Positions 16,107 through 24,259 of a stretch of 64,000 nucleotides of DNA are shown piece after piece. The stretch spans positions 1-64,000 of the forward strand of contig JADJYG010000003.1 in assembly GCA_016719895.1 (NCBI GenBank), written 5' to 3'. The stretch comes from Saprospirales bacterium. GTDB lineage: Bacteria > Bacteroidota > Bacteroidia > Chitinophagales > Saprospiraceae. Within the stretch, counting starts at the first letter, position 1. Every line of letters begins with the position of its first letter. The position numbers and the translations under genes are program-made. The notes below the pieces were generated by a model. It did not search any database. It saw nothing but the letters and a program-made list of their open reading frames with translations, and was not told where the DNA came from.

Positions 16107-17432
16107 TTATTCTTTAGACGTCTCTTTTCTTCTGGTTGACGGTGCGGGGCGCAGTTCGGTAGCCCGGATCGCGCGTGGTTTGGGGTCCGGCTTGATGCCG
16201 GAGTTGCCCGGTGAAGTGGCGTCGTCGCCGCTGGAGGTTCCATTTTCGCCGCTGCCGGTGGCGCCGCCTTCGATGTTGATATCGCCGGGTTCCAGTCCCA
16301 TACGCCGGCGGATATCCTTGGGCAGGGCGTTTTTGTGTACCGTAAAAGAAAGGGTATTGAGGCGCATATAGGCTTCCGACACGTAAACATAACCCTTCAA
16401 GGAGGAAATTTCACCCCAGGAGTTTTTCACGGCATAAAAAATGCCGCCTTGTGTTTCGTTGAGAATGCCGACGATGTGCATCAGGTGGTCGTCCTGGGTT
16501 TCCAGGCGGTCAAATTGCGTTTGGCGGTAATCCTGGGTCACCAGTTTTTCCGACTCCCAGTATTGGAAGGTGTTGGCCGTTTGCCCGGGCGTTTTAGCGG
16601 ACCAATCGGCCTCCGGAACTACTGCAATACCATTGCGGGCCGAGAAGCCGGGGTTGCTCACGTCGGCATCCCACTCCACGGTGTACCCCTGTTGGATGGA
16701 GTAGTTCAGGCAACGCATCAGATCGGGAAGGGGCATGTTGAAAAACTGCCCGTTGGAGAAATTATCAGGCACTTCCAGGATGAAGTTGGACCAAAACGGG
16801 TGGTGCGAAAAGGAAGTGATATTCACGTAGTCGTCGGCATTCAGCCCGAGAAAGTCGCGGAAAGAAAGCGGCGTATACTGTACGTTGTTGTAGGTAAACA
16901 CCAGGGGGATGGGGCCGAATTCGGCATCCAGCGCGGCGTCGAGCTGGTTCAGCCAGTCGGGCGCCAGCGCGCCTTTTTGCGCCTGCGCGACAAATTCGTC
17001 GCACATTTTCTTCAGAGTCGCTTCCAGCTGGCCGTGGCTGAAGGGTTTGGCCGGGTCTTTCCGGCCCGGGTATACGCTTTCCGGCGCCGCGCCATACTGC
17101 CGCAGGGCGTTCAGGTTATCATGGGCCAGGCCGCCTTCGCCAAACTGGGCTTTGCCCAGCCGGCGAACGTAATTCTCGCATTTCTGGCGGTAAATATTCC
17201 GCACGGTAAACATCTCGGAAATATTATGCTCGCCTTTGCCCAGTCGCAGCGCCTCGCTTTCCAAAAACGAAGTGGTGGAAAAACTCCAGCACGTGCCGCT
17301 GTTGCCCTGGTTTTTGACGGATGTTGCCGGCAGGCGTTTGTATTCCTTAAATTCGAAGGGGGCGGCGGTTTGGGCGGAAAGCCCCAGGCTCAGGAGCAGC
17401 GCCCCGATCAGGGAAAGCCATACTTTTTTCAT
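16107..17432 (-). CDS. secreted C1 cysteine peptidase (bleomycin hydrolase / aminopeptidase C type)
   Basis: A 441-residue protein with a signal peptide (KKVWLSLIGALLLSLGLSAQ). The papain-like catalytic Cys is in VKNQGNSGTCWSFSTTSFLE, the His in DDHLMHIVGILNETQG and the Asn in AVKNSWGEISSLKGYVYVSE. A long insertion between Cys and His is typical of the C1B bleomycin-hydrolase group. The tail after LEPGDINIEGG is Gly/Ser/Pro-rich and low in complexity. Cytoplasmic aminopeptidase C lacks a signal, so this is an exported variant acting in periplasm or medium. ATG 17432 fits the signal peptide; a -7 element TACCTTTG lies 43 bp upstream. Confidence 0.85.
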   Translation of the reverse strand: MKKVWLSLIGALLLSLGLSAQTAAPFEFKEYKRLPATSVKNQGNSGTCWSFSTTSFLESEALRLGKGEHNISEMFTVRNIYRQKCENYVRRLGKAQFGEGGLAHDNLNALRQYGAAPESVYPGRKDPAKPFSHGQLEATLKKMCDEFVAQAQKGALAPDWLNQLDAALDAEFGPIPLVFTYNNVQYTPLSFRDFLGLNADDYVNITSFSHHPFWSNFILEVPDNFSNGQFFNMPLPDLMRCLNYSIQQGYTVEWDADVSNPGFSARNGIAVVPEADWSAKTPGQTANTFQYWESEKLVTQDYRQTQFDRLETQDDHLMHIVGILNETQGGIFYAVKNSWGEISSLKGYVYVSEAYMRLNTLSFTVHKNALPKDIRRRMGLEPGDINIEGGATGSGENGTSSGDDATSPGNSGIKPDPKPRAIRATELRPAPSTRRKETSKE

Positions 17433-17474
17433 AGCCGTAATCGTGTTTTGTGTGTGTATCAGGATATGGGCGGA

Positions 17475-17482
17475 CAAAGGTA
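17475..17482 (-). promoter_or_regulatory. -7 element TACCTTTG for the C1 peptidase-gcvT unit
   Basis: TACCTTTG on the minus strand, about 43 bp upstream of the ATG at 17432, matches TAnnTTTG exactly. No perfect -33 box at the ideal spacing. It also argues against the upstream in-frame ATG at 17477. Confidence 0.6.
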
Positions 17483-17586
17483 AGGTTTCTTTGAAAATAG
17501 GGCGGCGAGCTTCAACTACCTGATTTTAAAATAAAGCGGGGGATCCCGCCTTTTTCCACCGCAACGCGCTTTGATACGGTGCTAAA

Positions 17587-18081
17587 TTACCGAAACCCTT
17601 CCATTTCCAATCCCTCGGTTTTGCTCAATTGCACCATTATCTGCCATTGCCCGAAATCCAGCGCCAGCGCGTCGTTCAGGTACAGGCCAGCGCCATTGTT
17701 CGATAAACGAATACCTTTCAAGGGATGCCCGAGCGCCAGCTGCCACAGCGGAAACGGCCCGGCGTGCACCCGTTGAATGCAGACCTGCCCGTGCAACGCT
17801 TGCAAGTCGCGGGCTGTCTGTATCAGGGTTTCGGCAGGAATGACCCGGATCGCGGCCGTGTCTTCGCCCGAACTCAATAGCAAAGCGCCCCCCTGCTCAA
17901 AAATCAATTCAATGGCGTATAAAAACCGGTACGGACCCGCGTCCGTGTCCGTATTATTCAGCCAGAGGTAATAGTTTACATCCAGCAACACCTGGGCTTC
18001 ATACGCTTGAAAGGCCCAAAGCTCCTCCAGACGAAAACAATCGGGGGGCGTCGGATCGGCAGCCGAATCAGTGGTTTGCAT
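17587..18081 (-). CDS. hypothetical cytoplasmic protein divergent from blaI
   Basis: A 164-residue protein, no signal peptide or membrane helix. Visible stretches include FRLEELWAFQAYEAQVLLDV, DAGPYRFLYAIELIFEQGGA and RVIPAETLIQTARDLQALHG, giving an alternating alpha/beta impression. No family is recognised. The ATG at 18081 is preferred because further upstream codons overlap the BlaI operators and the blaI gene itself. Start-to-start distance to blaI is about 165 bp and contains the two BlaI-type palindromes, so this gene may be controlled by BlaI as well. Confidence 0.65.
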   Translation of the reverse strand: MQTTDSAADPTPPDCFRLEELWAFQAYEAQVLLDVNYYLWLNNTDTDAGPYRFLYAIELIFEQGGALLLSSGEDTAAIRVIPAETLIQTARDLQALHGQVCIQRVHAGPFPLWQLALGHPLKGIRLSNNGAGLYLNDALALDFGQWQIMVQLSKTEGLEMEGFR

Positions 18082-18127
18082 GCCGGCAAAGGTATTTTTA
18101 ATCGGTGAAAACGGAAGATTTAACCGG

Positions 18128-18177
18128 TCTACGAAAAAATTCGTAGAAAAATTTGCGTCTACGAAAAAATTCGTAGA
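18128..18177. promoter_or_regulatory. two tandem perfect palindromes, probable BlaI operators
   Basis: TCTACGAAAAAATTCGTAGA occurs twice, at 18128-18147 and 18158-18177, each a perfect 8-4-8 palindrome, with centres 30 bp apart (about three helical turns). They sit between the divergent hypothetical gene and blaI. BlaI/MecI repressors bind dyads with TAC/GTA ends, which these have. Autoregulation of the blaI-M56 operon is therefore likely, as is shared control of the divergent gene. Confidence 0.85.
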
Positions 18178-18246
18178 AACTTGCAGGGCAATTCCGCCGA
18201 TGCCCCTTGACGGGGGCGCGTGGGACAAGACTACAAACGCTTTTTT

Positions 18247-18663
18247 ATGCAACACGCCAAGCCAACAGAATCCGAACTGGAAATTCTTCAATTGCTCTGG
18301 GAAATGGGCCCCAGCACGGTCCGCGCCGTAAACGACCGGCTGAACGACCCTACTACCCCGCAACGCAGCGGCCGGCGCCCCCGCGAAGTCGGCTATACCA
18401 CCACCTTGAAGCTCCTTCAAATCATGCATGAAAAGGGGCTGGTCAGCCGGGAAGAAGACGGCCGCACGCACATATACACCGCCAGGGCGAGCGAACGCGA
18501 CACACAATCGGCACTGCTCCGGCAATTTGTGGACACCGCTTTTCGCGGCAGCGCCATGAAACTCGTCTTGCAGGCGCTGGGCAACCACGATGCCAGCCAG
18601 GCCGAGATTGACGCGATCAAAACGCTCATTGCCCAAATAGAACAAAACCAGTCGAAACCATGA
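18247..18663 (+). CDS. BlaI/MecI/CopY family transcriptional repressor
   Basis: A 138-residue repressor. The winged helix spans KPTESELEILQLLWEMGPST, VGYTTTLKLLQIMHEKGLVS (recognition helix) and the wing REEDGRTHIYTARASE; the C-terminal dimerisation helices end with AEIDAIKTLIAQIEQNQ. ATG 18247 is chosen because family members begin just before KPTESELEIL; an in-frame ATG at 18220 would add nine residues. The stop overlaps the M56 start as ATGA (18660-18663), the usual blaI-blaR1 arrangement. It is expected to bind the two palindromes upstream and to be released when the M56 protein cleaves it. Confidence 0.92.
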   Translation: MQHAKPTESELEILQLLWEMGPSTVRAVNDRLNDPTTPQRSGRRPREVGYTTTLKLLQIMHEKGLVSREEDGRTHIYTARASERDTQSALLRQFVDTAFRGSAMKLVLQALGNHDASQAEIDAIKTLIAQIEQNQSKP

Positions 18664-20804
18664 ATAACGCTTCGTTCTTTTTGCCTGAAACGCTGGTCCA
18701 TGCATTGGGGTGGACGCTGGTGCATTCGCTTTGGCAGGGCGCTGCTGGCGCCCTGGTCCTTTGGATGATATTGCCGCGTTTGCGCGGATCGAATCAGCGC
18801 TACTGGGCGTCGTATGCGGCGTTGACGGCGGTTTTTCTGGCCGCCTTCGGTACTTTTGTGTGGAAATTCAGCATGCATCCGGCTATGCCCCCTACCGGAC
18901 CGGACACGGGCGCAAGTTCCCTGGCATCCAGCTCTGCCGCCGCAGAGCCCGGCCTAGCGGCGCCGGCGGCCTTTTGGCCGGCGCTGGCCGAAGGGCTGGA
19001 GCCATACCACCCACTGATTGTAAGTATCTGGCTCCTTGGCCTGCTGGTTTTCCTGGTGCAATTGGCCGGCGGGCTGCATTACATATACCGCCTTCGGAGC
19101 CGGCAAAACGCCCCGGCCCCGGCTTTTTGGCGCCGCCGGTTGCAGGACCTGGCATCCCGCACCGGGTTGTCGCGCCCGGTAGCTTTGCTCGAATCGGCGT
19201 TGGTACATGCACCCATGGCGCTGGGCTTATTCAAGCCGCTCATTTTATTGCCTGTTGGCCTGATCAACCAACTGACCCCGGCAGAAGCCGAGGCGATCCT
19301 GGCGCATGAGTTGGCGCATATTGCCCGGCGCGACTGGCTGTTCAACTTGCTGCAAACCCTCATCGAAACCGTATTTTATTTCCACCCGGGCGTTTGGTGG
19401 ATTTCCGCCGCCATCCGCCTCGAGCGCGAAAACTGCTGCGACGATGCGGCGGTTGCGCTCTCAGGCAACCGGCTGACTTACGCCAAAGCACTCGTGCACG
19501 TACAAGGGCTGGCCCGTCCCGCCCGCCAACCGGCGCTGGCCCTCGGGCTGGAAGGCGCCCCAACATTGCTGCGCCGCCGCCCACAATTGCTGGAGCGTAT
19601 CAACCGTATTCTTCACCAACCACAACCATCCTCCACTATTATGGAAAAGACAATAGCCCTGGCCATTTTAGCGGCCCTGATTACCCTTTGGACGGTACGC
19701 GCCAATACGCCACCCGCGTTGGCCGAGGCCATCCGCGAGATGGCCGCCACCCCGGTTGCCTGGTTTGCCGCCGGCCCCCAGGATAGCCAAGCCTGGCAGG
19801 CTGCAGCCGATACCCTTACCAAGCCCCAAAAACGCCAGCGGATTGTTCGGGAAGACGATGATCAACGCGTGGAACTGGAGATGGAAAATGGCAGGATCCG
19901 CCGATTGCTTATCGATGGCAAAGAAATCGCCGCTTCCGATTATGACCGCTACCGCGATCTGACCGATGATATCCGGCGCGATGCCACTCCCCCGCCAGCT
20001 CCACCTGCGCCTCCGGGATTTGGCTGGGAAACCGCCCCCGCCCCGCCCGGTGCGCCGGAAACCTGGGATACGCCGCCCCCCCCGGCGCCTTTCCCTTCCC
20101 GCGCCGCTTCCGCCCGCCTGCATACTGAAAATGACGCCGACGGCAACACGATCATCCGCCTGGAACGCAACGGCAAACCCGTGGAAATCCGGGTGAAGGC
20201 CGGTGAAGTTTGGGTGGACGGCCAAAAAGTGGAAGACGGCCAAACGCTGGACCTTCCCGGCGAAAACTCGTTCCTGTATTGGCACGACGGCAACCAAATG
20301 CTTCGCTTCGACCCAAATCGACTGCAGTTTTTTCACCCCGACGGCCAAATGTTGGAAGTGCCTGCCCCCCCGGCTCCTCCCATGCCGGACGGGTACCATT
20401 TCGAAGGCTACCATTTTGACGGCAACCAATTTCATTTTGAAGGCCTGGAAGGTGGTTTGCAGGGAAAATACCGCCCGGAGATAACGGAAGAAGAGATGCG
20501 CCGGGCACACGACGCAGCCCTGCGCGAATTGGAACAGCAGCGGAAAGAGATCGAGAAAGCGCTGCGCGAACAGGAGCGAACCTGGAAAAAAGACCGGAAA
20601 GCCTGGAGCAAGCAGCAACGGGAACAACGCCGGGCGCTGGAGGAGGCACAACGCGAGATGCAACAACGCCAGTGGCAACAAATTGAACAGGAAATGGCAG
20701 CGGAAATGGCGCAGGCAAGGACGCTGCAACAAGCCGGGCCGAACAACACACCGCCGAATCGACCAGCTCCGCGCTCAAAAACGCCCTCCTGGCTGATAAA
20801 TTGA
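18660..20804 (+). CDS. M56 (BlaR1-like) membrane metallopeptidase, C-terminus frameshifted
   Basis: A 714-residue protein. The N-terminal ~330 residues are the M56 unit: four membrane segments, and the zinc motif in EAILAHELAHIARRDWLFNL, followed by FYFHPGVWWISAAIRLEREN and CCDDAAV. A fifth hydrophobic segment follows (KTIALAILAALITLWTVRAN). The rest is a long extracytoplasmic part without a penicillin-binding domain: a Pro-rich linker (PPAPPAPPGFGW), beta-rich segments and an E/K/Q-rich coiled coil (EMRRAHDAALRELEQQRKEI). It likely senses an envelope signal and cleaves the co-encoded BlaI. The frame ends in Pro/Arg-rich residues at 20804, but coding continues in another frame to 20968 (see next entry). 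Confidence 0.85.
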   Translation: MNNASFFLPETLVHALGWTLVHSLWQGAAGALVLWMILPRLRGSNQRYWASYAALTAVFLAAFGTFVWKFSMHPAMPPTGPDTGASSLASSSAAAEPGLAAPAAFWPALAEGLEPYHPLIVSIWLLGLLVFLVQLAGGLHYIYRLRSRQNAPAPAFWRRRLQDLASRTGLSRPVALLESALVHAPMALGLFKPLILLPVGLINQLTPAEAEAILAHELAHIARRDWLFNLLQTLIETVFYFHPGVWWISAAIRLERENCCDDAAVALSGNRLTYAKALVHVQGLARPARQPALALGLEGAPTLLRRRPQLLERINRILHQPQPSSTIMEKTIALAILAALITLWTVRANTPPALAEAIREMAATPVAWFAAGPQDSQAWQAAADTLTKPQKRQRIVREDDDQRVELEMENGRIRRLLIDGKEIAASDYDRYRDLTDDIRRDATPPPAPPAPPGFGWETAPAPPGAPETWDTPPPPAPFPSRAASARLHTENDADGNTIIRLERNGKPVEIRVKAGEVWVDGQKVEDGQTLDLPGENSFLYWHDGNQMLRFDPNRLQFFHPDGQMLEVPAPPAPPMPDGYHFEGYHFDGNQFHFEGLEGGLQGKYRPEITEEEMRRAHDAALRELEQQRKEIEKALREQERTWKKDRKAWSKQQREQRRALEEAQREMQQRQWQQIEQEMAAEMAQARTLQQAGPNNTPPNRPAPRSKTPSWLIN

Positions 20805-20968
20805 TCACAGATCCGGATAACTACTCGCTGGAACTGACGGGAAAGGAAATGCGCGTTAACGGGAAAAAACAACCCGCCGATACGCACAAACGCTACCTCG
20901 AAATTTATCGCCAAAAAACAGGGAAAGACCTTGGTTCGGGAAAAGTTCGGATAGAGGTGGAAAATTAA
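20725..20968 (+). pseudogene. out-of-frame C-terminal tail of the M56 protein
   Basis: In another frame, AEQHTAESTSSALKNALLAD leads into KLITDPDNYSLELTGKEMRV, NGKKQPADTHKRYLEIYRQK and TGKDLGSGKVRIEVEN, then TAA at 20966-20968. This looks like a real C-terminal domain of the M56 protein, about 70 residues, separated by one indel near 20725-20760 in a G/C run. The annotated end of the M56 protein is then an artefact of the frameshift, real or technical. Confidence 0.65.
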
Positions 20969-21035
20969 GGCGCCTACTGTTCAGGCACACTGTGGATGTC
21001 ATTTTCGAGCGATATTTGCCGGCAATTGATACGCC

Positions 21036-21722
21036 TTGACCAAGATACTCTACGTCGAAGATGAGCCCTTTTTGGGCCGGATCGTCCGGGAAAGCCGCAA
21101 CTTTTCCGTCTGCATGGTAGCCGACGGCGCCGGCGTCATGGCAGCCTTCGGACAATTTCAACCGGATATCTGTGTGCTCGACGTCATGCTGCCACATCGC
21201 GACGGATTTTCGCTGGCTGAAGAAATCCGGCGGCGGGCGCCTGGTTTGCCCATTTTATTTCTGACGGCTAAAGACCAAACGGAAGATGTGCTGCGCGGTT
21301 TTGCCGTGGGCGGAAACGACTATGTGCGCAAGCCGTTCAGTATGGAAGAACTGATCGTGCGGGTCAATAACCTGGTGGCGCTTGCCCGGGGCAAAGCGGA
21401 AGCGGCCCGGTCTGCCAGCGACGCGGTGGCCATCGGCCAGTACGATTTTTTCCCGCTTAAATACGAACTCCGGCACAAGACGTCCGATACGGCGCGTAAA
21501 CTCAGCGCCCGGGAGGCCGATTTGCTCAAAATTCTGGTCGGGCACCGCAATTTTACCGTCGCCCGGAAAGATATTCTGCTCCAGGTATGGGGCGACGACA
21601 ATTTTTTTAACTCCCGCAACCTCGATGTGTACATTGCGAAGTTGCGCGATTACCTGCGCCAGGACCCGGCCATTGAGATTATTACGATCAAAGGAGTCGG
21701 TTATCATTTTGTGGCCGGGTGA
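21036..21722 (+). CDS. OmpR-family response regulator, TTG start
   Basis: A 228-residue regulator. Receiver (1-118): acidic pair in ILYVEDEPFLG, phospho-Asp in DICVLDVMLPHRDG, Thr in PILFLTAKDQTE and Lys in NDYVRKPFSMEELIVRVNNL. Winged-helix DNA-binding domain (about 130-228): KLSAREADLLKILVGHRNF, VWGDDNFFNSRNLDVYIAKL and the end IKGVGYHFVAG. The start is TTG at 21036 (no ATG in a suitable place); GATATTTG at 21011-21018 is a near match to the -7 element. No sensor kinase gene is adjacent, so it is an orphan here. Neighbours are the M56 gene and the T9SS Plug gene. Confidence 0.9.
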   Translation: MTKILYVEDEPFLGRIVRESRNFSVCMVADGAGVMAAFGQFQPDICVLDVMLPHRDGFSLAEEIRRRAPGLPILFLTAKDQTEDVLRGFAVGGNDYVRKPFSMEELIVRVNNLVALARGKAEAARSASDAVAIGQYDFFPLKYELRHKTSDTARKLSAREADLLKILVGHRNFTVARKDILLQVWGDDNFFNSRNLDVYIAKLRDYLRQDPAIEIITIKGVGYHFVAG

Positions 21723-21780
21723 GGGGTAATTTTTGCGCCGGCTATCCGTTTTTTAAGCGAATTTCCGAACGAATACGAAT

Positions 21781-23067
21781 ATGCAAATTCGAATTTTACG
21801 CTGCTGCCTGGCTTTGGGTGTGTTCTATCCGATGGCTGGCGCTGCGCAGCCGGCCGACAATCCCTACAACGAACTCCGCATTTACGACGCTGATATCACA
21901 GCAGTACAGCTGCACCTGCGCGGCGCGCCGCTCACGTTCCCCATGGTGGAGTTGCGCGCACCCAATGGCACCCTGGTGTTGGAGTTTGATCGCCTCGGCG
22001 CCGACATTCGCGATTATCTCTATACCCTCGAGCACTGCAACGCCAACTGGCAGCGCTCAGAACTGGATGATAATGAATATATTGAAGGATTCACGGAAGA
22101 CCGGCTGCAGAACAATTACAATTCCTTCAACACCCTGCAACAATACGTGCACTTCACACTGTCGCTGCCCAATGCGAATATGCGCTGGACAAAGTCGGGC
22201 AACTACCTGCTCAAGGTGTTTGACAATACCGGTGAAAAAAGGCTGGTGCTTGTGCGCCGGTTTTTGGTGGTGGAGTCCGCCTGGAGTGTGGCAACCAACT
22301 TTGTCAAGCCTGTTCAGGTGGACAAATTGAATACGCATCACGAAATTGATTTTACTATTAGCACCAAAGGTATGCGCGTGCAATACCCGCAAAAAGAAGT
22401 GCAGGCATACGTGCTGCAGAATGGCCGGTGGGATACAGCCATCGGTCCGCTTGCACCGTTTGTGGTCCGGCAGGATCAATTGGTGTTTGATTACCAGGAT
22501 AAAATCGTTTTCCCGGCCGGCAAGGAATGGCGGTACTTCGATATGCGCACCTTTGACTACCGGGGCGAGTATATCCGGGATATTCGCAACCGGGGCGATT
22601 ACTACGAGGTCACCCTGCAAATGGATGAGAGCCGGGCCAACCGGAGCTATATTTTTTACGGTGATCTGAACGGCCGTTACAGTATTGAAAACCTCAATAC
22701 CAACCAGGGATTGGAGCAATGCGACTACGCCGAAGTGTTGTTTTCTATCCGGCAAAACCTCCCCCTGGAGCAGGAAGACGTTTATGTTTTCGGAGGTCTG
22801 AGCGATTGGCAACTGAAGCCTGAGTTCAAAATGCGCTACGAGGAAAGCGTACATGCCTATGTTTGCGAAGCCTATTTGAAACAAGGCTATTACAACTACC
22901 AATACCTTGTGGTGGATCGTCAGACCGGTCAGCCCGACGCGGAAGGTTTTGAAGGCAACTGCTATGAAACTTGCAACGAATACCAGATATTGGTGTATTA
23001 CCGGCCATTTGGCGTCCGGTATGATCAGCTCATGGTTTCAGCCACCATGGATACCCGGTTGCGCTGA
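21781..23067 (+). CDS. type IX secretion translocon Plug protein (formerly DUF5103)
   Basis: A 428-residue protein with an N-terminal signal (CCLALGVFYPMAGAAQ) and the whole DUF5103 architecture: NPYNELRIYDADITAVQLHL at the start, then LEHCNANWQRSELDDNEYIE, the segment SPVEF-like TKSGNYLLKVFDNTGEKRLV, and later NRSYIFYGDLNGRYSIENLN and YRPFGVRYDQLMVSATMDTR at the end. Family knowledge: in Flavobacterium the homologous Plug closes the periplasmic side of the SprA translocon. Together with the PorW-like gene 8 kb away it shows that this organism has a T9SS. It is co-directional with the response regulator 58 bp upstream. Confidence 0.85.
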   Translation: MQIRILRCCLALGVFYPMAGAAQPADNPYNELRIYDADITAVQLHLRGAPLTFPMVELRAPNGTLVLEFDRLGADIRDYLYTLEHCNANWQRSELDDNEYIEGFTEDRLQNNYNSFNTLQQYVHFTLSLPNANMRWTKSGNYLLKVFDNTGEKRLVLVRRFLVVESAWSVATNFVKPVQVDKLNTHHEIDFTISTKGMRVQYPQKEVQAYVLQNGRWDTAIGPLAPFVVRQDQLVFDYQDKIVFPAGKEWRYFDMRTFDYRGEYIRDIRNRGDYYEVTLQMDESRANRSYIFYGDLNGRYSIENLNTNQGLEQCDYAEVLFSIRQNLPLEQEDVYVFGGLSDWQLKPEFKMRYEESVHAYVCEAYLKQGYYNYQYLVVDRQTGQPDAEGFEGNCYETCNEYQILVYYRPFGVRYDQLMVSATMDTRLR

Positions 23068-23071
23068 GGGC

Positions 23072-24214
23072 CTACTGTACCGTTAGATACGGGAGTACCC
23101 GTTCCAGCCAGTCTTTGTCAGTAAAGGCCTGGATGCGCCCGATCTCAGCGGCGCTGCCGAATCTCCCGTGTTGTTCCCGGTAGGCGATGATCAGCCTGGC
23201 CTGTTGGGGACTGAAATACGGGTGTGCATAGATTTCGCCCGCAGTAGCCGTGTTGAGGTTAATCATTCTGAAAACAGGAGTTTCCAGGCGCAGGCCTGCC
23301 CGGATCATTTGGTAAATGCTGTCGGGCAGGCCGTACGTTTCGGCTACCTGCCCGATTCGTGCAAACCCGCCGAGTTTGTCCCGGTAGCGTACAATTTTTT
23401 GCGCCCGGACGGCGCCAATTCCGGGCAATTGCTGCCAATCTTCCGGGGAGGCGGTATTGATATCGATATCTTTGGACGGCTTGCCGGCGCCCATACCGCC
23501 GCTATAGGTAGCGGGTCGGGGCGCCGATGTTTCCCTGCGGATCTCGATGAAAGGTTCCAGGCGGGCAAATTCAGCGTCGGATAACCCGTAGAGCTTTCGA
23601 AAATCTGGTTTGTCAAAAAACGAACCGCCCTTTTCCCGGTAACGAAGCAGGCGGGACACGAGTGGCCTGGATAGGCCGAGCCGAAGCAACTCCTGTTCAG
23701 ATGCCGTGTTGGGGTCGAAAGAGAACAATTCTGCAAGGCCTTGTTCCCTGCGCTCCGGCTGGCGTTTTTCTCTGGCTGAAGCGGCTGCTAATTTGATCCG
23801 GACAAATGGCCGCAACCGGTCATAATCCTCCTCGGCAAGTACGTAGATTTTTTGCAAGTCCTCCGGCGTCCGGAAGCGTCCGCCCCGGTTTCGGTATTTT
23901 ACAATCGTTTGGGCTACTTTTTCTGGTAGCCCCAGGTGCACCAATTGTTCTGCCGGTGCGGTATTGGGGTCGAATACAAACAATTGCGCCGCCTCTTTTG
24001 CCGGCAAGTCCGCGGCATTGCCGGCAGTGTTTTGCTCTGCAGCGCTGATTTGATCCGATATCCCCGAATAATCGGGGGGGGCCTGCCTGTACAAGCGCCG
24101 GTACACTACGGGCGCCACAAAGACGGCGCCTGCCAGGAGTGCCAGGGCTGCGGCGCCATGGCGTTCGGCTTTGGTAAAATGGAATTGTTTAAGGAAGGAT
24201 TGGAGTAGATTCAT
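23072..24214 (-). CDS. membrane-anchored tandem helix-hairpin-helix protein (ComEA-like)
   Basis: A 380-residue protein with one N-terminal membrane anchor (GAAALALLAGAVFVAPVVYR) and four HhH-type modules, each with a G-x-G or L-G-L hairpin: FDPNTAPAEQLVHLGLPEKV; FDPNTASEQELLRLGLSRPL; DINTASPEDWQQLPGIGAVR; LNTATAGEIYAHPYFSPQQA. ComEA-type proteins bind incoming DNA outside the inner membrane during transformation. The adjacent upstream gene encodes ComEC, 45 bp away, so the pair forms a likely DNA-uptake operon. The multi-module form is common in Bacteroidota. Confidence 0.85.
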   Translation of the reverse strand: MNLLQSFLKQFHFTKAERHGAAALALLAGAVFVAPVVYRRLYRQAPPDYSGISDQISAAEQNTAGNAADLPAKEAAQLFVFDPNTAPAEQLVHLGLPEKVAQTIVKYRNRGGRFRTPEDLQKIYVLAEEDYDRLRPFVRIKLAAASAREKRQPERREQGLAELFSFDPNTASEQELLRLGLSRPLVSRLLRYREKGGSFFDKPDFRKLYGLSDAEFARLEPFIEIRRETSAPRPATYSGGMGAGKPSKDIDINTASPEDWQQLPGIGAVRAQKIVRYRDKLGGFARIGQVAETYGLPDSIYQMIRAGLRLETPVFRMINLNTATAGEIYAHPYFSPQQARLIIAYREQHGRFGSAAEIGRIQAFTDKDWLERVLPYLTVQ

Positions 24215-24259
24215 TAAAACAAGGTGTTTTACGCGGTTCTTCGATTGCGGGTACTGGCA

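Noticed and set aside
21036..21722. The response regulator considered as PorX of the type IX system
   Set aside because: PorX is about 500 residues with a PglZ-like domain; this is a 228-residue OmpR-type regulator.
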